Source: an uncultured cyanobacterium | GTDB taxonomy: Bacteria; Cyanobacteriota; Cyanobacteriia; PCC-6307; Cyanobiaceae | Length of the DNA stretch: 8,736 nucleotides | Assembly (NCBI GenBank): GCA_903831165.1 | Contig: CAIKWV010000194.1 | Span: forward strand, 1 to 8,736 | Direction: 5' to 3' | Shown here: one piece after another, positions 7,468 to 8,736 of the stretch | Layout: each line of letters opens with the position of its first letter | Position numbering within the stretch: position 1 is the stretch's first letter | Made by a program: the position numbers and the translations under genes | The notes under the pieces: model-generated | The model's input: only the letters and a program-made list of their open reading frames with translations | Database searches by the model: none | What the model was told of the DNA's origin: nothing

Positions 7468-7905
7468 ATGCAGATCAGCCAGCTGGATCCAACACAGACT
7501 GATCGGTTTGGATCCACCCATGCCCTCCACTATCCACTTCCTGATGGCAGGCAGGTTGTGCTGTTGTCGGGCGTGGTCAGCGTCGATCTGCAATCTCCGG
7601 GCTGGGTGAACGAAAATGCGGCCACGGGCTGGTTCTTCGACGCACTGACCCTTGACCTTGCCCTGCCCGCAGGCCTCCTCAACGAGGGCCAGAGCTTCAA
7701 CATCGACGAAGCCGTGCCCTATCTGAGCCTCAATGCTGTCTCGGGCTTCAGCAATGTTGGCTGGGGTGTGAATTCCTTCGGCGTCGCCAGCAACCAAGCC
7801 GTCAGCAAGTCCGTCCAGCTGCAGGCGGAACTGACGGTGTCACGCAGCGGCGAAATCCTGCAGCGCGTGGCCTATCACCTGACCCTGATCGGCCGTCAAA
7901 GCTGA
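7468..7905 (+). CDS. Hypothetical protein of 145 residues, family not recognised
   Basis: I do not recognise this protein. It has no signal peptide, membrane segment or obvious catalytic motif. The composition suggests a beta-rich soluble domain: alternating hydrophobic stretches such as RQVVLLSGVVSVDL, ALTLDLALPAGLL and VQLQAELTVSRSGEIL, separated by turns rich in Gly, Asn and Ser, including SGFSNVGWGVNSFGVASNQ. It is acidic early and ends RVAYHLTLIGRQS. The ATG at 7468 has no clear ribosome-binding site. A second ATG at 7455 is in another frame and closes after 15 codons. The gene lies 62 bases after the alpha/beta-barrel gene on the same strand, possibly one transcript, and converges on ylqF with 37 bases between their stops. 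Third-position G/C is high and the frame is uninterrupted, supporting a real gene. No role can be assigned; linkage to the efflux genes is by neighbourhood only. Confidence 0.65.
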   Translation: MQISQLDPTQTDRFGSTHALHYPLPDGRQVVLLSGVVSVDLQSPGWVNENAATGWFFDALTLDLALPAGLLNEGQSFNIDEAVPYLSLNAVSGFSNVGWGVNSFGVASNQAVSKSVQLQAELTVSRSGEILQRVAYHLTLIGRQS

Positions 7906-7942
7906 TCGGACTTGCTTCTGCGCCGCTGGCATCGCCGCCGGA

Positions 7943-8736
7943 TCACGGCAGCTCCAGGGCAATCGGCCCCAGCAGGCCGCGTCGGTAGTCGTCGAGCAGG
8001 CGCTGGGCCATGCGCAGGCTGTCGCCGCTGGTATGACGGCTGGCGGCAGCCAGCAGCCAGTGGGCCGCATCCGGCCTGGGCGCCTCACCGGCCCGCACCA
8101 GCGCCCCGTCGTCGGCGCCGATGCCGAGGACAGGCACCGGCAACCCGTAGCGGCGCTCCAGCAGGCCCGGCGCCACCCCCGCCGCCGCCACCGGCTCCAG
8201 CAGAGCCAGCAGGCGCACGAAGGCCAGGGCCACCTGCTCGACGTCGTAGGCCGCCTGACCGATGTCGTCGCACAGGGCCAGGCGCAGGGCCGCCAGCTGG
8301 TCGTCCAGCCGCGGCGGCAGCACCCCGGGCGCATCGAGCAGGTCCAGATCCTGGCCGACCCGCACCCAGCGCAGGCTGCGGGTGACGCCGGCCCGGCGAG
8401 CACTGTCCACCACCTTCTGGCGCACCAGGCGATTGATCAGCGCCGACTAGCCGACGTTGGGGAAGCCCAGCATCAGGGCCCGCACCGGCCTTGGCTTCAT
8501 GCCCCGGCCGGCCCGGCGGGCATTGAGGGCCGCGCCGGAGCGGATCGCAGCCTGCTGCAACTGCTTGACGCCGGTACCGACCTTGGCGTCGCACCACCAG
8601 GGGGTCTGGCCCCGCAGCCGGAACCAGCCATCCCAGGCCAGGCGGGCGGCCTCATTGACCATGTCGCGGCGGTTGATCACCAGCAGGTGCTGCTTGCCCT
8701 TGATCCAGCGCTGCAGGCGCGGGTGGCCGGTGGCGA
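7943..8736 (-). pseudogene. ylqF: YlqF/RbgA ribosome-biogenesis GTPase, interrupted by an in-frame TAG at the P-loop lysine (5' end beyond the window)
   Basis: YlqF/RbgA is a circularly permuted GTPase that helps late assembly of the 50S ribosomal subunit. The reverse strand reads in one frame from the right edge (ATGHPRLQRWIKGKQHLLV) to TGA at 7945-7943. The motifs appear in permuted order: G4 as NRRD (LLVINRRDMV), G5 near CDAKVGTG, G1 as GFPNVG-stop-SALINR, G2 around RRAGVTR, G3 as DAPG. The G1 stop is TAG at 8449-8447, where the family has Lys (AAG or AAA) of GxxxxGKS; one substitution, A to T, explains it. The frame continues for 168 sense codons afterwards with no other lesion and clear family similarity. 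Thus it is either a very fresh nonsense mutation, a base error in the sequence, or, less likely, a read-through codon. An internal GTG at 8425 could start a C-terminal fragment, but that would lack G1 and be inactive as a GTPase. If the base is wrong, this is an ordinary intact gene. Confidence 0.9.

Noticed and set aside
8085..8597. Minus-strand 170-codon frame overlapping ylqF, tempting as a way round the TAG
   Set aside because: It is in a different frame from the GTPase, rich in Gly, Ala, Pro and Arg, and the true frame carries all G motifs on both sides of the TAG.

Overview
The window looks like high-GC picocyanobacterial DNA (Cyanobium / Synechococcus-like). The basis is the very close match, from memory of the family, of the two flanking housekeeping proteins (an RluD-type pseudouridine synthase and a circularly permuted YlqF/RbgA GTPase) to picocyanobacterial versions, together with the cyanobacterial style of the efflux proteins (an outer-membrane factor with an N-terminal extension of about 70 residues). 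No search was run, so this placement is recognition and not proof.

Layout. Positions 1-531 (minus) hold the N-terminal part of rluD, running off the left edge. Positions 532-890 carry no convincing gene. Positions 891-5209 (plus) are a two-gene operon: a lipoprotein periplasmic adaptor (membrane fusion protein, MFP) whose stop overlaps the GTG start of an RND inner-membrane pump. Positions 5166-6857 (minus) encode a TolC-like outer-membrane factor, convergent with the pump gene and overlapping its 3' end by 44 bp. Positions 6858-7078 are a non-coding gap between divergent genes. Two small plus-strand genes follow: a probable dimeric alpha/beta-barrel protein (7079-7405) and an unrecognised 145-residue protein (7468-7905). 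Positions 7943-8736 (minus) are the C-terminal two thirds or so of ylqF, interrupted by an in-frame TAG exactly at the Walker A lysine.

How they work together. The adaptor, pump and outer-membrane factor make a complete tripartite proton-driven efflux system (inner membrane, periplasm, outer membrane); the substrate cannot be read from the sequence and no regulator gene is present in the window. The flanking genes both belong to large-subunit ribosome maturation and point the same way (ylqF upstream of rluD). As I recall they are neighbours in picocyanobacteria, so the efflux block and the two small genes look like a roughly 7.4 kb accessory block lying between two core genes.

The main oddities are the amber codon in the P-loop of ylqF, the overlapping convergent 3' ends of pump and outer-membrane factor, an extra hydrophobic segment in the pump between TM6 and TM7, and the unrecognised small gene. 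I see no CRISPR array, tRNA, rRNA, transposase or attachment site. I did not find a convincing wholly new system.
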